64,000 nt of DNA, taken from the NCBI GenBank assembly GCA_028095005.1, contig CM051462.1:176461955-176525954 (forward strand). The letters are read 5' to 3'. This document shows positions 24,601-35,852 of this stretch, piece after piece. The stretch comes from Rhynchospora pubera. Its lineage: Eukaryota > Streptophyta > Magnoliopsida > Poales > Cyperaceae. The stretch's first letter is position 1. Each line of letters starts with the position of its first letter. The notes under the pieces are model-generated. The model did no database searches. It was not told the DNA's origin and was given only the letters and a program-made list of their open reading frames with translations. A program made the translations under genes and the position numbers.

Positions 24601-25790
24601 GTCAAGACATCGTTTTTTAACTAAGTCTTGCAAAGCCAAGGAAATGCCTTACTACAAAACCTAAACTGATCTCCTGTAAAGCCAAAGATACCAGAATAGT
24701 TAACTTCTTTCAATTTACTGACTTTGTTTTTTATAACTAAAAAAAGTTAGATAAGCAAATATCTTAGTTCAACAAACTCACATCTATTAATTGACTGAAT
24801 TTGATTAACAATCACCTCAAAAAAAAAAAAAAGAAATGAAGAAGTTTAAAATTAAGGATACTTACTGAATATAATTTCTTCAGTTGTTTCCACTTTTCCC
24901 TTTTGAAGTTCCGCACCTATCCCACGATTTTCAATTAGTTAGAAAGCAGAACAATTTAAAAAAAAAAAGAGAGTGTTATAAGGTAGATGTATACAATACC
25001 TTAAAGGGAATAGAAAGGAAAAATCATGGATTCATGGGATCGGTGCAAAGGGAAAAGCAATGGGGTGATTTTTCTTTCGATGGCATCCCTTTAGCCTTCC
25101 CTGATCTCTCCTTTTCTCTATGGCGTTGGTCTCCTTATCTTTACCGATCCAACCATTATCCTTCCAGCCTAGAAAAAAAAATAAATGTACTGAAAGGTTT
25201 CAAGCAAAAATAATAATAATAAATAAAAATTGATCTTACCGTATGAAAGAAAGAGGAGAAATTATCAAACCTAAAAGCAGGATGCATGAGCGTTCTGATT
25301 TGGGGTGCAGAGACGGTTCTCCAAACTATTAAATTGTTATTATGGAGGGAGCGGTATTGACGGAGGAGGCGGAGAGACAGGTGCGTGAAAGGGAGGATGG
25401 GGATTAGGGGTGCGCCATGCGCGAAATCGACGAAGGCAGAGAGAGAGGAGTTTAATTAAGGGAGGCGCTGATATGTCTATAAAATGAGGAGAAACAAAAA
25501 GGAGATTTTAGCGTAAAAATGTTTCGGATTGCCGTGTTGAAATCGAGAAATTGGCAGAGAAGGAGGAGGATTGGAGGAGGCGGCGGAAAGGTGACAAGAG
25601 AGGAGGCGTGTGAAAGAGGGAATGGGGGTGCGCGAAGTCGACGGAGGAGGCAGAGAGAGAAGAGTTGAGTAGGGGCGCTAGACAGGAGAAAAAGGGGACG
25701 ATTAGATTTCAACGTAAGCGAATGAATGATTCAGATTGTCGTGTCGCTAACGGAAAAAAAAACGGTCCACAACACCCACGACATTTAATT
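21640..25790. other. Probable second Helitron body, no gene recognised
   Basis: AT-rich sequence with a GA microsatellite at about 22540-22570 and a GC-richer, GA-rich segment at 25300-25720 resembling the leader at 21120-21480. The frames at 24884-25213 and 25452-25712 show no recognisable domain. The resemblance of the two segments suggests the two putative Helitrons carry similar cargo. Confidence 0.35.
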
Positions 25791-27400
25791 AATACTATAA
25801 ATTGCTTTAAAATATTAATTGTTTACTAGAAATTTTAGAATAGAAAACTTATGCACTGACTCTTTGAAACTGATTAAAAAAATTCATGAATGCTGTTTTG
25901 AAACAAATTATTAAGATTAAGTAGTGAAGGTCACCCGATATTTTTTCTTAATCATGATTATTATTATTAATACAAATTAGTTCAAGGAATACATATTTGT
26001 ATTAAAATTCTTCTCTCTCATTAATTCATTCATTCGTGTCAATATTTCATTTTTTAAATATCTAAAGTTACCAACAACTTCTTCATGTGAACATGAAAAA
26101 TATTCTTGTAAAAAAAATGGATCGCTTTTAATATTCTTCCATAACTAACTGATATAAAAAATGATTTTCCTCATTCTTAAAAAATGATGTGTGTTACACT
26201 ATATATTTGTTCAATATATATATATATATATAAATTGATTTAATAAAATCTTGCGATTTTAATTAGAAAGTCTTAGAATATTTTTGGAAGTTCTAAATTA
26301 ATTATTTAATTATTTAGTAGTATTGCTTATATGTATTTTGCACAATAAATAATTTAGAACATTTTAGAATGAAAGCGACCAAGTAAATAATTTTGGACGG
26401 TTCAAATGTATTCTTATTTTGAGTTTTTGTTCATGAACTTTGTATACTTTAAAATAAGAGAATGACAAGTGGGGCCTATATGTCATGTACTGTCCAAGAC
26501 TTTTGCATTAATTTATGTGTCATGTTTAAATATACACAAAATTGTAAAGGCATGGCATACCATTAAATGTGTCATTGACAAATGGGACCCACATGTTATT
26601 TGGTGCTTATGTCTAAATAATAATGGTGCACGTTACTAAAAATATAAAAATCCACCACATAGTTTGTACCGTCTCATTGATAGCATTTATTTAGTCGGTT
26701 CTCCTTGATCTTTTCACCACCTCATTCCACATTCTTCCATATTATATTTTTCTGAACCATTTACAACCGGTGTCAAGAGAGTAATCAAGGAGAAAAGTTG
26801 AGCAATTAAATTAAAGCATAACCTTGTACAGAAAATCAAATCCAATAGAATTTGTAGTTCATGATGATGCCAAAACCGAGAGTGAATTGAGAGGGAAACC
26901 AAAGTGGAAATAAAGGCCGGTACCAAAGTGGGATGCATAAGTAAACTCAATTTATTAGACATACAAGGTATTTTCTAAAAGCTCCTTGAATAAATTTTCC
27001 TTTTTCTTGAGCTTTTCTTGCTAATTTAATTAATGACCGAATTTTCTTGAGAAATTACAAGATATTTAATATTTTGTATTGTCCTTTTATGTTTTGCAAA
27101 ATTATTGAAAATTGAGATTTGTTAAAATGATTGTACAACGGGCCTTGATCATTTTGGCTACCTATAAAGCTTGTACTAATTAATAGTGAGACTATCTAGT
27201 TTTTACTTGACCAGGATGGTCGTTTGAAATTTTTGTATACGATAGGAACTTTATTAATTTAAGTCAATCCAATTTGTACAAATAGTGATGCTTGAAAATC
27301 GTGAGATCTGATATATAACTTAGTTAATTAGTATAAATAAATAAAGTATGGTACACCATATCAAAACCGACCACATGTCTTTGTTAGAACTTTCAAAATT
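25791..27400. other. Intergenic, no feature recognised
   Basis: Strongly AT-rich with a short TA microsatellite at about 26215-26232. No gene or bounded element was seen. Confidence 0.45.
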
Positions 27401-27439
27401 ATGTTGAAGGAAGATAAAGAAAAACTGATTTTATTTAGA

Positions 27440-27981
27440 AGTATAAAACTTAGTTAAATTCTTTTATATTGTTTAGTCTTGAGGTCGAGTATCTAAGCCG
27501 AGGACGGCTGGTACGATCGAGTAACACTAGGATTGCTTGTGTCTTGCATGTTTTGCCTTCTTGCTTTCAGGTGCGGATTTCACACGAATTTTAATTTGCA
27601 TTTTCAGGACTGAACTGTGCTTTCATTTGCATATTTGAAATTGTTTGAATATCTATGTGACATATTTGCACATTTATCATTTGTTTATTATTATTATTGT
27701 TATTATATGCATATTGAATGGTTTCCACTTGGTAATCTGAAATTGTTATATGTACTGCTTGTGCGATTGAATAGACACTCATTTCTTTTGTACGGGGGTT
27801 TGGGTCGCGCCCAGACCTGGCTGTACACCGTGAAGTAAGCGCTTATATTCCAGATCTGGTAGTGTTCTCGACTTGTAGTTCTTTTGATTATCTGATTGTC
27901 TAAATTGTATCTGAAATTTGAAATTGATCCTGATCCTCCTGAGTTTGGGGAGGGACAATTGTATTGATCTATGATCGTGAC
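27440..27981 (-). mobile_element. Gypsy-type LTR, left part (split by Copia)
   Basis: The sequence contains the LTR motif CTGATCCTCCTGAGTTTGGG at about 27930, which matches the inverse complement of the motif in the 7506-9475 LTR. It continues beyond the Copia insertion at 33575. The outer left border was not found. No internal Gypsy genes are present, so this may be a solo LTR. Confidence 0.45.
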
Positions 27982-29548
27982 TGTTGGTTAAACATTTTCT
28001 CTCGATTTCCCGATTTGCAAAACAACACCGAAACCTTTAAACTAACATCTCTTTTTAGTGTTTTATAGCTAAATTTATTGAAGAATGGATTAAAGCAAGT
28101 GTGGCACTTAGTTTGGAGCTTCAAGAGATTGCTTTGGTCTAGTTAGAGTCAGTAATTAAGGTTTAATTAAACTCTAAACTAATCTAAATCAATTTGCTGG
28201 TAAAATGCTCAGTTTTTCTGTCCAGCGTCATACAACGCCAGTTGCCGTTACACAACGCTGCGTTTAATTCGCTCTTAAATTATAAAATCTCTGACAAGGT
28301 TGGAACAGCGTTACACAACGCTCAGTAGCGTTGTGCAACGTTAGTTCATTTGCTTTTAAACCTGTTAAATCCATTGTTTCCTCTTGTCAGAACGTTGTGC
28401 AACGCTAAGTAACATTACACAACATTTCCACTCCTACGTTGTGTAACGCTACGCAGCGTTGTACAACGCAGTATGAAACAGGCGTCTCTGCATTGCTCAG
28501 ACATCGATCTGCATCGATGCTGCATGCATGCTGCCATGTTCCATGCATTGTAGCGTTGTGTAACGCTCTAAACTTCGCTCAGACTTCGCTCAATCGCTCT
28601 GGACGCGTAGTGCAACGCTGAATAGCGTTGTGCAACGGTGCCGTTGTGTGACGGTAGTCAGCGTCGTATGACGTTCTGACAATATTGTTTGAGTTTGTCA
28701 GTTCTGCCTTGTTTCTCTTCTTGACTTCGTTGTGCAACGCTACCTAGCGTTACACAACGCTCTGACAAGTTCCAACGGAACTGTCGAGCTTCTGCTTTGG
28801 ATTTTTGCTGAAGCGTTGTGCAACGCTATACAGCGTTACAAAACGCTCTGACAACTCACAACGTTATTGTCTGTGACCGTTTGATTTTTCAACGGCTATT
28901 TAGGCGTTGTACAACGGCATATAGCGTTGTATAACGCCAGAGTCTGTTTTGACTGGTCTTTGGAGCTGTTGGCGCCCTCTATATATATGGGGCCTCTTGG
29001 AACTGTTGAGACACTTTTGAAACCTTTGAAACTCCTCCCTTTTGAGCTCCAACCAGTTAGACATTATACTCTCTTGTGTTTGAGCATTATTTTAGCAAAA
29101 TCATTGAGATTAGAGTGTGCAAAACCAATCCACTAGTGTTAATTGCTAGATTTGTTGAGTGATTTGGTTAGAGCCTCAATCCTTTGAGTGTTTGAGCTTG
29201 TTTATTTGAGTTAGGCCAATCCACCTTGAGAGTGATTGTAACAAGGTGATTTGGTTCGAATTTGTAGTCCCGTTCGTGTGGAATTGAACGGGGCGCGCCA
29301 TTTCGAGGTTGCGAAACTCCCGGAGACGTACGACTAAGGCTAGCACTTCCTAGCGGGTCGGAACTCCATAATACATCGCGTGTCATCTCTTCTATTCTCT
29401 TTTTACCTTTATTGAATTGTGAATTGCTTGTGCTTTGATTGTGTTTTGTTAGAACAAGTTTGAATTGAACCAAATATTGACCATACCGGTTTAGAAATTC
29501 GTTTTTGTGCCTATTCACCCCCCTCTAGGCCTTTAATTAGGGACAACA
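27982..29548 (+). repeat. Copia 5' LTR (1567 bp)
   Basis: It starts TGTTGG and ends CAACA with short inverted termini. A TATA-like TATATATATGG lies near 28980-28990. Positions 28220-28940 are filled with imperfect palindromes of the type GCGTT(G/A)(T/C)(G/A)CAACGC, about nineteen by eye. The last part (28596-29548) is repeated as the 3' LTR remnant. Confidence 0.93.
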
Positions 29549-29551
29549 AAG

Positions 29552-29563
29552 TGGTATCAGAGC
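29552..29563 (+). other. Primer binding site, initiator tRNA-Met
   Basis: TGGTATCAGAGC begins four bases after the 5' LTR. It is complementary to the 3' end of initiator methionine tRNA, the usual primer of plant Copia elements. Confidence 0.95.
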
Positions 29564-29608
29564 AGGGGTTATCTTTTGACCATCTTGTTAGGTAGATAAC
29601 CACGATTC

Positions 29609-30877
29609 ATGGCCTCTAGGGTGATAGAAAAACCGGACAAGTATGGTTCCACTTGCAAGAACTTCCGTTATTGGAAGAGATGTATGGTTGTATACCTTAA
29701 CTTGATTGATCTTTGGGAGGTTGTTGATAAGCCATACACACCAATTGTTGATAGTGAAGGTAGAGAAATCCATGCCTCTAAGACCATTAGGACCAAGAAT
29801 GATAATGCCGTGAATGTCTTGTTAAATTCGGTACATGAGTCCATAGCGGCAATTTTTGGTAGCTCTACTAGTGCACATGAAATGTGGGTTTCTCTCTTGA
29901 ACCGTTATGAGGGAAATTCTCTAATCAAAAGCTCTCGACAATTTGAGTTGGAGTCTAGATTGGATAATTTCCGCATAAGGGAAGGTGAATGCATCGAGGA
30001 GATGTATACTCGGTTTATACAATTGCTCGATGAATTCACTAACATAGGAGAGACCCTTTCTAATAGTCGTGTTATAGGAAGATTGCTTAGGGCTTTGGTG
30101 GGAAGACCTCAATTCGACACTCTCATCTCGACTCTTGAGACACAACAAAGGTCCCACAACAACCTCACACCGGAGATCATCTATACTCATTACCGGTGCG
30201 TGGAAGAGAAGCTCAAGCAACTTGGAGAGTTGAAGTATGAGCCCAAAACCGTGGCATTGGCGGCAAGTGACAACAAGGCATCTCCTTCCAAGAACCACCA
30301 CAATGACAACCACCAAGGGAGACACCGCCACTCAAGTGACAAGGCCAAAGGCATCATCGACCTTGATGAGGACAAGCAAGGAGCCGTTCTCTCAAAGATG
30401 TTTCGAGCTATCATGATCTTTGAGGGAAAGTTCAACAAAGAAAGGCTTGAGAATGACGAAAGAGCTCTTTGCTTCGTGTGCCAAAAAGAAGGTCATACCA
30501 TGTACTCTTGCTTCAAACTCTTCCCTCACTTGAAGAAGGACAAGAAAGATGGTGGTAAGAGAAGAGGTGATGGCTGGTTCAAGTCCAAGAAGGGACACTA
30601 CAAGAGCAAGAAGAAGGGTGAGAGAGCCATGCAAGCCACTTGGGACAACGACTCCGATTCGAGCTCATCCTCTCAATCCGATTCGGAATCCGAGTGCGAC
30701 TTTGACAACCTTGCTCTTGTGGCTCAAGTGAATGAAGTGGTGATGCCGGTGGATGACGACCTAGATGACTTGGTGAAGGAGGTCTTCAATGAGTTCAACC
30801 GAGGCAAAATCTATGTGCATTCATTGAGCAAAGCTAGCCTTGATGAAGCATTATCCTCTACATCGACTTTCACATAA
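29609..30877 (+). CDS. gag: Copia Gag protein
   Basis: 422 residues. The N-terminal capsid-like region (UBN2/retrotransposon gag type) has WKRCMVVYL near residue 25 and FELESRLDNFRIREGECIEE near 110. Around residue 290 is a CCHC zinc knuckle, CFVCQKEGHTMYSC. A serine/aspartate-rich segment follows. The TAA at 30875-30877 is in the same frame as the next open segment, so read-through would join them. Gag forms the virus-like particle and packages RNA in the cytoplasm. Confidence 0.88.
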   Translation: MASRVIEKPDKYGSTCKNFRYWKRCMVVYLNLIDLWEVVDKPYTPIVDSEGREIHASKTIRTKNDNAVNVLLNSVHESIAAIFGSSTSAHEMWVSLLNRYEGNSLIKSSRQFELESRLDNFRIREGECIEEMYTRFIQLLDEFTNIGETLSNSRVIGRLLRALVGRPQFDTLISTLETQQRSHNNLTPEIIYTHYRCVEEKLKQLGELKYEPKTVALAASDNKASPSKNHHNDNHQGRHRHSSDKAKGIIDLDEDKQGAVLSKMFRAIMIFEGKFNKERLENDERALCFVCQKEGHTMYSCFKLFPHLKKDKKDGGKRRGDGWFKSKKGHYKSKKKGERAMQATWDNDSDSSSSSQSDSESECDFDNLALVAQVNEVVMPVDDDLDDLVKEVFNEFNRGKIYVHSLSKASLDEALSSTSTFT

Positions 30878-31969
30878 GCTCCAACGACCATTCAAGAGGA
30901 ACCATCCACAATTGCCATTGAATTGCCTAAGGTCACAAATGAGGTACTTCTAAACTCATTCTCTAGTAGTGATAGCGATTGTGATAGTGAAAATGACTTG
31001 AGTTTGAATGATGATGCAAACTTGCAATTTGATAGGTTGAATGATTATCTTGATGAGTCTCTTAAGACTATTGCTAGTCAAAAAGAGCAAATTAGTCTTT
31101 TGACGACTAAGGTGCATGATCTTGAATCTTTGGTGACAAGATATAAGGGTATGATTGAAAGTTTTGAAAAACCAAGTGTTTGTGAAAAATGTCAAACTCC
31201 TTTGAGTGAGATAAATGTTTTGAAAAATGAAAGGACTTCAAGTTGGTCTAGTGCTTCTCATTGCACCAAGATGAATCTTGATAAAATGTTTGCGGGACAA
31301 AAACCCAATGACAAAATGGGTCTTGGCTTCAAAAAGAGGAATCAATCTTTTTCTAGACCAAGAACCATGTCAAGCCCAACACAAAATGAGAGACTTTATA
31401 ACAAGAGCACCAATGGTAGGAACACACACGGGCAAGGGCAAAAGAATTTTGTTGGCTCTCAAAATGGTGCTCAAAAGAGTTTTGGTAGGAATAGAAATGG
31501 GTCTCAAAGACCTCAAAAGAACTTCCAAAACAATCGGGGCCCAAACAACTTGTATTTCAAGGGACCCGATGGGTGTTTTCATCCTTTTCAAAACAATGGT
31601 GGGAATAGGAATAGAACACACACTAGACCTCAAACCAATGGGGGAAATCAAAAAGTCTCTCAACAAAACAAAAAGAATTTTCAAAAACCAATTTTGAGAA
31701 ACTCTCAATCATACACTTTCTCTAAGGATCCAAAGATTAGGGCCATGGAGCTTAGGTGTCATTTTGAAACCCATTTTGTTAGAGAAAGTTCACAAGTGAA
31801 CAAGCCAACTTGTGCTTGTTGCAACTATTGTGGTAAGAATGGCCATGTCACACTAGAATGCAAAGTTAGGAAAGCAAATCATACATCCGGTTCAATTAAT
31901 ATGATTTGGGTTCCTAAAGTCACTTCCACATCCATTTCGATTGGTGGAAGTGGTTCGAGTGTGGCTTAG
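30878..31969 (+). CDS. Copia Gag C-terminal / second zinc-knuckle segment
   Basis: The frame continues directly from the gag TAA; the first ATG is at 30923. It has an acidic start (SSSDSDCDSEND), a coiled-coil-like stretch with SLKTIASQKEQISLLTTKV, a long Asn/Gln/Gly-rich region, and a second CCHC knuckle (CNYCGKNGHVTLEC at about 31817-31858). It ends at TAG 31967-31969 just after a WVPK motif that normally precedes the protease. Confidence 0.75.
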   Translation, partial: APTTIQEEPSTIAIELPKVTNEVLLNSFSSSDSDCDSENDLSLNDDANLQFDRLNDYLDESLKTIASQKEQISLLTTKVHDLESLVTRYKGMIESFEKPSVCEKCQTPLSEINVLKNERTSSWSSASHCTKMNLDKMFAGQKPNDKMGLGFKKRNQSFSRPRTMSSPTQNERLYNKSTNGRNTHGQGQKNFVGSQNGAQKSFGRNRNGSQRPQKNFQNNRGPNNLYFKGPDGCFHPFQNNGGNRNRTHTRPQTNGGNQKVSQQNKKNFQKPILRNSQSYTFSKDPKIRAMELRCHFETHFVRESSQVNKPTCACCNYCGKNGHVTLECKVRKANHTSGSINMIWVPKVTSTSISIGGSGSSVA

Positions 31970-32081
31970 TTAGCCATCTTCTTTCCCCAAGGTTATTCTT
32001 GTCAAATCTTAAGGGGGAGAGATTACAAGAATAATATATTAGTTGTTTGTTTCTAACTAATATGTATTCTTGTAGGTTTGT

Positions 32082-32597
32082 TTGTTATCATCATTCAAGA
32101 GAAGTGCTTGGATCATAGATAGTGGTTGTTCACATCACATGACGGGTGATGAATCTTGTTTCAAGACACTTGAACCTTTTGATGGTGGTGAGGTTACTTT
32201 TGGTAATAATCTTAGGAAGAGCTCTATTATTGGTATAGGCTCGGTTGGAAACCAAAATTTAACGGTTTTTAATATTTACCTTGTGGATGGTCTCAACTAC
32301 AACCTTTTAAGTGTGAGCCAACTATGTGATGCGGGATATTATTTGAAATTTGATCACTCCTCTTGTTTTGTGCATCAAATTTCGGATATTTCTCTTGTTT
32401 ACACGGGACAAAGGAAAAAGGATGTCTATTACTTGAACTTTGATCACTTCACAAATGGTGAACAATATTTTAGTGCCATAGCTACCGGTTCATGGTTATG
32501 GAATAGAAGACTTGATCACGTTTCTCTAGACTCCATTAAGAAACTTGTGAAATTGAAACTTGTCCGTGGTCTTCCATCACATAAACTAGCGTTGTGA
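32082..32597 (+). pseudogene. pol: Copia protease and GAG-pre-integrase, truncated pol
   Basis: WIIDSGCSHHMTGD near the start is the Copia aspartic protease active site (DSG). NYNLLSVSQLCDAGY follows, and a GAG-pre-integrase zinc-finger-like region with WNRRLDHVS lies near the end. The frame is offset from the preceding segment. A roughly 110-base gap with GT...TTCTTGTAG could be an intron or simply a frameshift. At about 32597 the frame runs into LTR sequence, so about three quarters of pol is deleted. Confidence 0.85.
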
Positions 32598-32598
32598 A

Positions 32599-33574
32599 GC
32601 TCTGGACGCGTAGTGCAACGCTGAATGGCGTTGTGCAACGCTGAATAGCGTTGTGCAACGGCGCCGTTGTGTGACGGCAGTCGGCGTCGTATGACGTTCT
32701 GACAATATTGTTTGAGTTTGTCAGTTCTGCCTTGTTTCTCTTCTTGACTTCGTTGTGCAACACTACCTAGCGTTACACAACGCTCTGACAAGTTCCAACG
32801 GAACTGTCGAGCTTCTGCTTTGGATTTTTGCCGAAGCGTTGTGCAACGCTATACAGCGTTACAAAACGCTCTGACAACTCACAACGTTATTGTCTGTGAC
32901 CGTTTGATTTTTCAACGGCTATTTAGGCGTTGTACAACGGCATATAGCGTTGTATAACGCCAGAGTCTGTTTTGACTGGTCTTTGGAGCTGTTGGCGCCC
33001 TCTATATATATGGGGCCTCTTGGAACTGTTGAGACACTTTTGAAACCTTTGAAACTCCTCCCTTTTGAGCTCCAACCAGTTAGACATTATACTCTCTTGT
33101 GTTTGAGCATTATTTTAGCAAAATCATTGAGATTAGAGTGTGCAAAACCAATCCACTAGTGTTAATTGCTAGATTTGTTGAGTGATTTGGTTAGAGCCTC
33201 AATCCTTTGAGTGTTTGAGCTTGTTTATTTGAGTTAGGCCAATCCACCTTGAGAGTGATTGTAACAAGGTGATTTGGTTCGAATTTGTAGTCCCGTTCGT
33301 GTGGAATTGAACGGAGCGCGCCATTTCGAGGTTGTGAAACTCCCGGAGACGTACGACTAAGGCTAGCACTTCCTAGCGGTGGGTCGGAACTCCGTAATAC
33401 ATCGCGTGTCATCTCTTCTCTTCTCTTTTTACCTTTATTGAATTGTGAATTGCTTGTGCTTTGATTGTGTTTTGTTAGAACAAGTTTGAATTGAACCAAA
33501 TATTGACCATACCGGTTTAGAAATTCGTTTTTGTGCCTATTCACCCCCCTCTAGGCCTTTAATTAGGGACAACA
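32599..33574 (+). repeat. Copia 3' LTR, 5'-truncated
   Basis: It matches 28596-29548 closely, with about ten substitutions by eye, one extra unit of about 20 bp in the palindrome array and a 3-base insertion. The first 614 bp of the LTR are missing. The pol-LTR junction lies at GCTCTGGACGCG. The low divergence indicates a young insertion. Confidence 0.9.
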
Positions 33575-33579
33575 GTGAC

Positions 33580-34173
33580 TTATGATTACCAGACTTGCAT
33601 TAGATAGTTGTCCAGATTTGAGCCGGCTTTTGAAATATTAAATTGTATTTGAATTGCAAATTGAATAAGTAGCCGTGCTCCTCTGCATTACATCTGTTTA
33701 TAAATGATTGCATTTGATAACTGATTTGTTTATGTATTGCTTGTATATTTTATTATTATTATTATTTCAACTTGGTACGGTGGTTAGTTCCTGAACATGT
33801 ATCATTGAGATTCGTGTGACTGGAACTAAAAACCGCACTGAGATAAATTATATTTATCTCACTCTTTGCTTTTGCATTGTTTCCACAATTGGTTGTGGGT
33901 TCCAGGTTTCAAACGAGTGCTGGATAGCGAGACGAGTAGCGGCTCGTTGGATTTATGTTAGCAACCTGTATGAACCAGACTGTTAACTGCTATTATAGTA
34001 TTTATATTATATTTAAATAATATTTTTCAGTTTAGATTGACATATATAATAATGGTATAAAATGAACTTTATTTTATAAGTTAGACTTAGTTAAGCCTTG
34101 CGGGTGCAGCAGGCATCCGCGGCGGGCACTCCATCATGCACCGTCCAGTTACGATATTCGACGGGGTGTCACA
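33580..34173 (-). mobile_element. Gypsy-type LTR, right part
   Basis: The sequence resumes after the GTGAC duplication and ends GGGGTGTCACA. On the minus strand this reads TGTGACACCCC, a usual plant Gypsy LTR start, so the LTR probably lies in minus orientation. GC-rich sequence (34098-34160) next to that end is also typical. Confidence 0.55.
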
Positions 34174-34427
34174 ATGTGCAGTCCTTAAATTAGGTAACTG
34201 CTTGCTAATACAATTATAATGGTGTGTGTCGATGCTTTAAAGCGTGATTTGTAAGGGTTAACTATTGGGTGATGATTCACGATAAAACGGTGGTAAACGA
34301 TTTTACGATATGACAAAAAAAAAGATAATTCATTTTAATCGTTTGGCTGAAACGGAGATAAACGATTTTATGAAATGACATGCAATTTTTGTGCTCAATC
34401 GTAATGAAAATAGAAATGACATACAAG
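34174..34427. other. Spacer, no gene
   Basis: It contains repeated AAACGATTTTA words (near 34297 and 34352), which may be a remnant of another repeat. It ends with the 8-bp target duplication of the next element. Confidence 0.4.
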
Positions 34428-35064
34428 TAGTGTTTTCCAATCGTGCGTGTCATATCGTGTCGTGTCAAACACGATCGTGTAATACTCTCATGTTGTGTCA
34501 TGTTGACATGAACTACTTTTTTAATCGTGTTGTGTTGTGTCGTGTTGAGTGGTGAGAAGATGCAACATGACACAACTGACACGATTGTGTCGTGTCAAAA
34601 ACTTTTTAAATTTTTTTATAATAATTTATTAAAAATTGTTAAAATATTAAAATGGAGAAAAAACATATTGTTACAGTTTATTTTACTATTCTACAAATAT
34701 TACTATTCTACAAATTCAGTATATATATTTCAGTAGAAAATTATCAAAAAAATTTTGTTAAAAAATTAATTGATGATTTTATTTTTTTTACCGAGTCATT
34801 TCTTTATTGTTTGAACAAATTAAAAAAATAAAATATTTTAAAAAGGTGAATAGACAATAAAAAAGAAAGTATGGTTATAATTTGAATTTTAATATAAAAT
34901 TAATTTAAATAATTTTTTAGGAAAATAATTTAAAAGAAGAAGTATGTTTATGCTGCTATTTTTTATAACACGATATTGTCGTTCTAATTCCGTACTCGTG
35001 TCGTGCCAACACGCATGTTGTGTCATGCCAGCATAATCGTGTCGTGTCATTTTGGAGAACCCTA
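34428..35064. mobile_element. Non-autonomous hAT element, 637 bp
   Basis: The termini are TAGTGTTTTCC and, on the other strand, TAGGGTTCTCC. The element is flanked by the perfect 8-bp duplication CATACAAG (34420-34427 and 35065-35072), which is diagnostic of hAT. Both ends carry CGTGTCGTGTC repeats, the likely transposase-binding sites. The interior is AT-rich and does not code. Confidence 0.9.
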
Positions 35065-35072
35065 CATACAAG

Positions 35073-35365
35073 TTAAATTGAATAATTAAAAAAATATTAA
35101 TTATACATATATGTACAATTATATACATAATATAAAAACAATATAAAATTACAACAAATATTAACACTTATTTAAAACATTTAATTTAAAATTAAAATAT
35201 AAAAATATTAACAATTATTCATGTGAATGTAAAACAAAACAAAAACCCAAAAGCAATAGTGCCGCCATAGTGAAAAAACAAAAAACAAAAAGCAAAACAA
35301 AACAAAAACACAAGAGAAAAAACCACCTGGCAACAAAAAAAAAACACGAATAGAACTTTACTATA
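35073..35365. other. AT-rich spacer
   Basis: A-rich low-complexity sequence (for example about 35230-35345). No feature was recognised. Confidence 0.5.
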
Positions 35366-35388
35366 TATAATAGTGAAAGGCAGTGGGA

Positions 35389-35852
35389 CACTACAACATG
35401 CCCTCTGGCGTTTTTTCTTTTAGTTCTTTTGTTGATTTGTTTTCTTTCTTTGTTTTTCTAGTTGCGTCTTCTAGAGAGAGATGGTCTAGCTTCCTTTTTT
35501 TCGGTTTTAAAAAATTGTAATTGTAGGAAGTTGGCTGGTTGTATTTTAATACTTTTTATGGGGCCGTTTGGATCGTTTAGAAATTTGGAAAATGTGAGAA
35601 AGTTGCAATTTCTAGAAATAGATTTATTGAAAAGTGTGTAACTTTGTGAAGAATTTGAATTGTTTATAATAAATTTATGCATGTTAGGAAGATGAAATTT
35701 CTCTAATTCTTTGGAAGATCCAAACAGCCCTATGAGATTTTATTTTGGGTAGGTAGGGTTGTTGACTCATCTCTCCTGGTTGACTGTGCTTGTGTACTTT
35801 GAACATTTTTTTTTGTTTTAATGGCTTACGAGCCTTTTGCTTAAAAAAAAAA
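35389..35852 (+). mobile_element. 5'-truncated LINE-like retroposon with poly(A)
   Basis: It is flanked by the 9-bp duplication GCAGTGGGA (35380-35388 and 35853-35861) and ends in a run of ten A. The T-rich 3' part with TTTTAATGGCTTACGAGCC resembles plant LINE 3' ends. No reverse transcriptase is left. A MITE at 35560-35730 later inserted into it. Confidence 0.7.
35560..35730. mobile_element. MITE with GGGGCCGTTTGGATC termini
   Basis: 171 bp. It begins GGGGCCGTTTGGATC and ends GATCCAAACAGCCC, with TAT on both sides (35557-35559, 35731-35733). A 3-bp duplication with these termini fits the PIF/Harbinger group, although the trinucleotide is not the preferred TTA/TAA. Non-coding. Confidence 0.75.

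Larger units (their letters stand above)
27982..33574 (+). mobile_element. Copia LTR retrotransposon with internal deletion
   Basis: LTRs begin TGTTGGTTAAAC and end GGGACAACA, and the element is flanked by the 5-bp duplication GTGAC (27977-27981 and 33575-33579). A tRNA-Met primer site follows the 5' LTR. Coding order is gag, zinc knuckles, protease and GAG-pre-integrase, as in Copia (SIRE-like arrangement with large gag). Then pol stops abruptly: integrase core, reverse transcriptase, RNase H, polypurine tract and the first part of the 3' LTR are missing. The element cannot transpose on its own. Confidence 0.95.

Noticed and set aside
28439..29518. Open frames inside the Copia LTRs, duplicated at about 32516-33544
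   Set aside because: They lie in LTR non-coding sequence and are repeated only because the LTR is.
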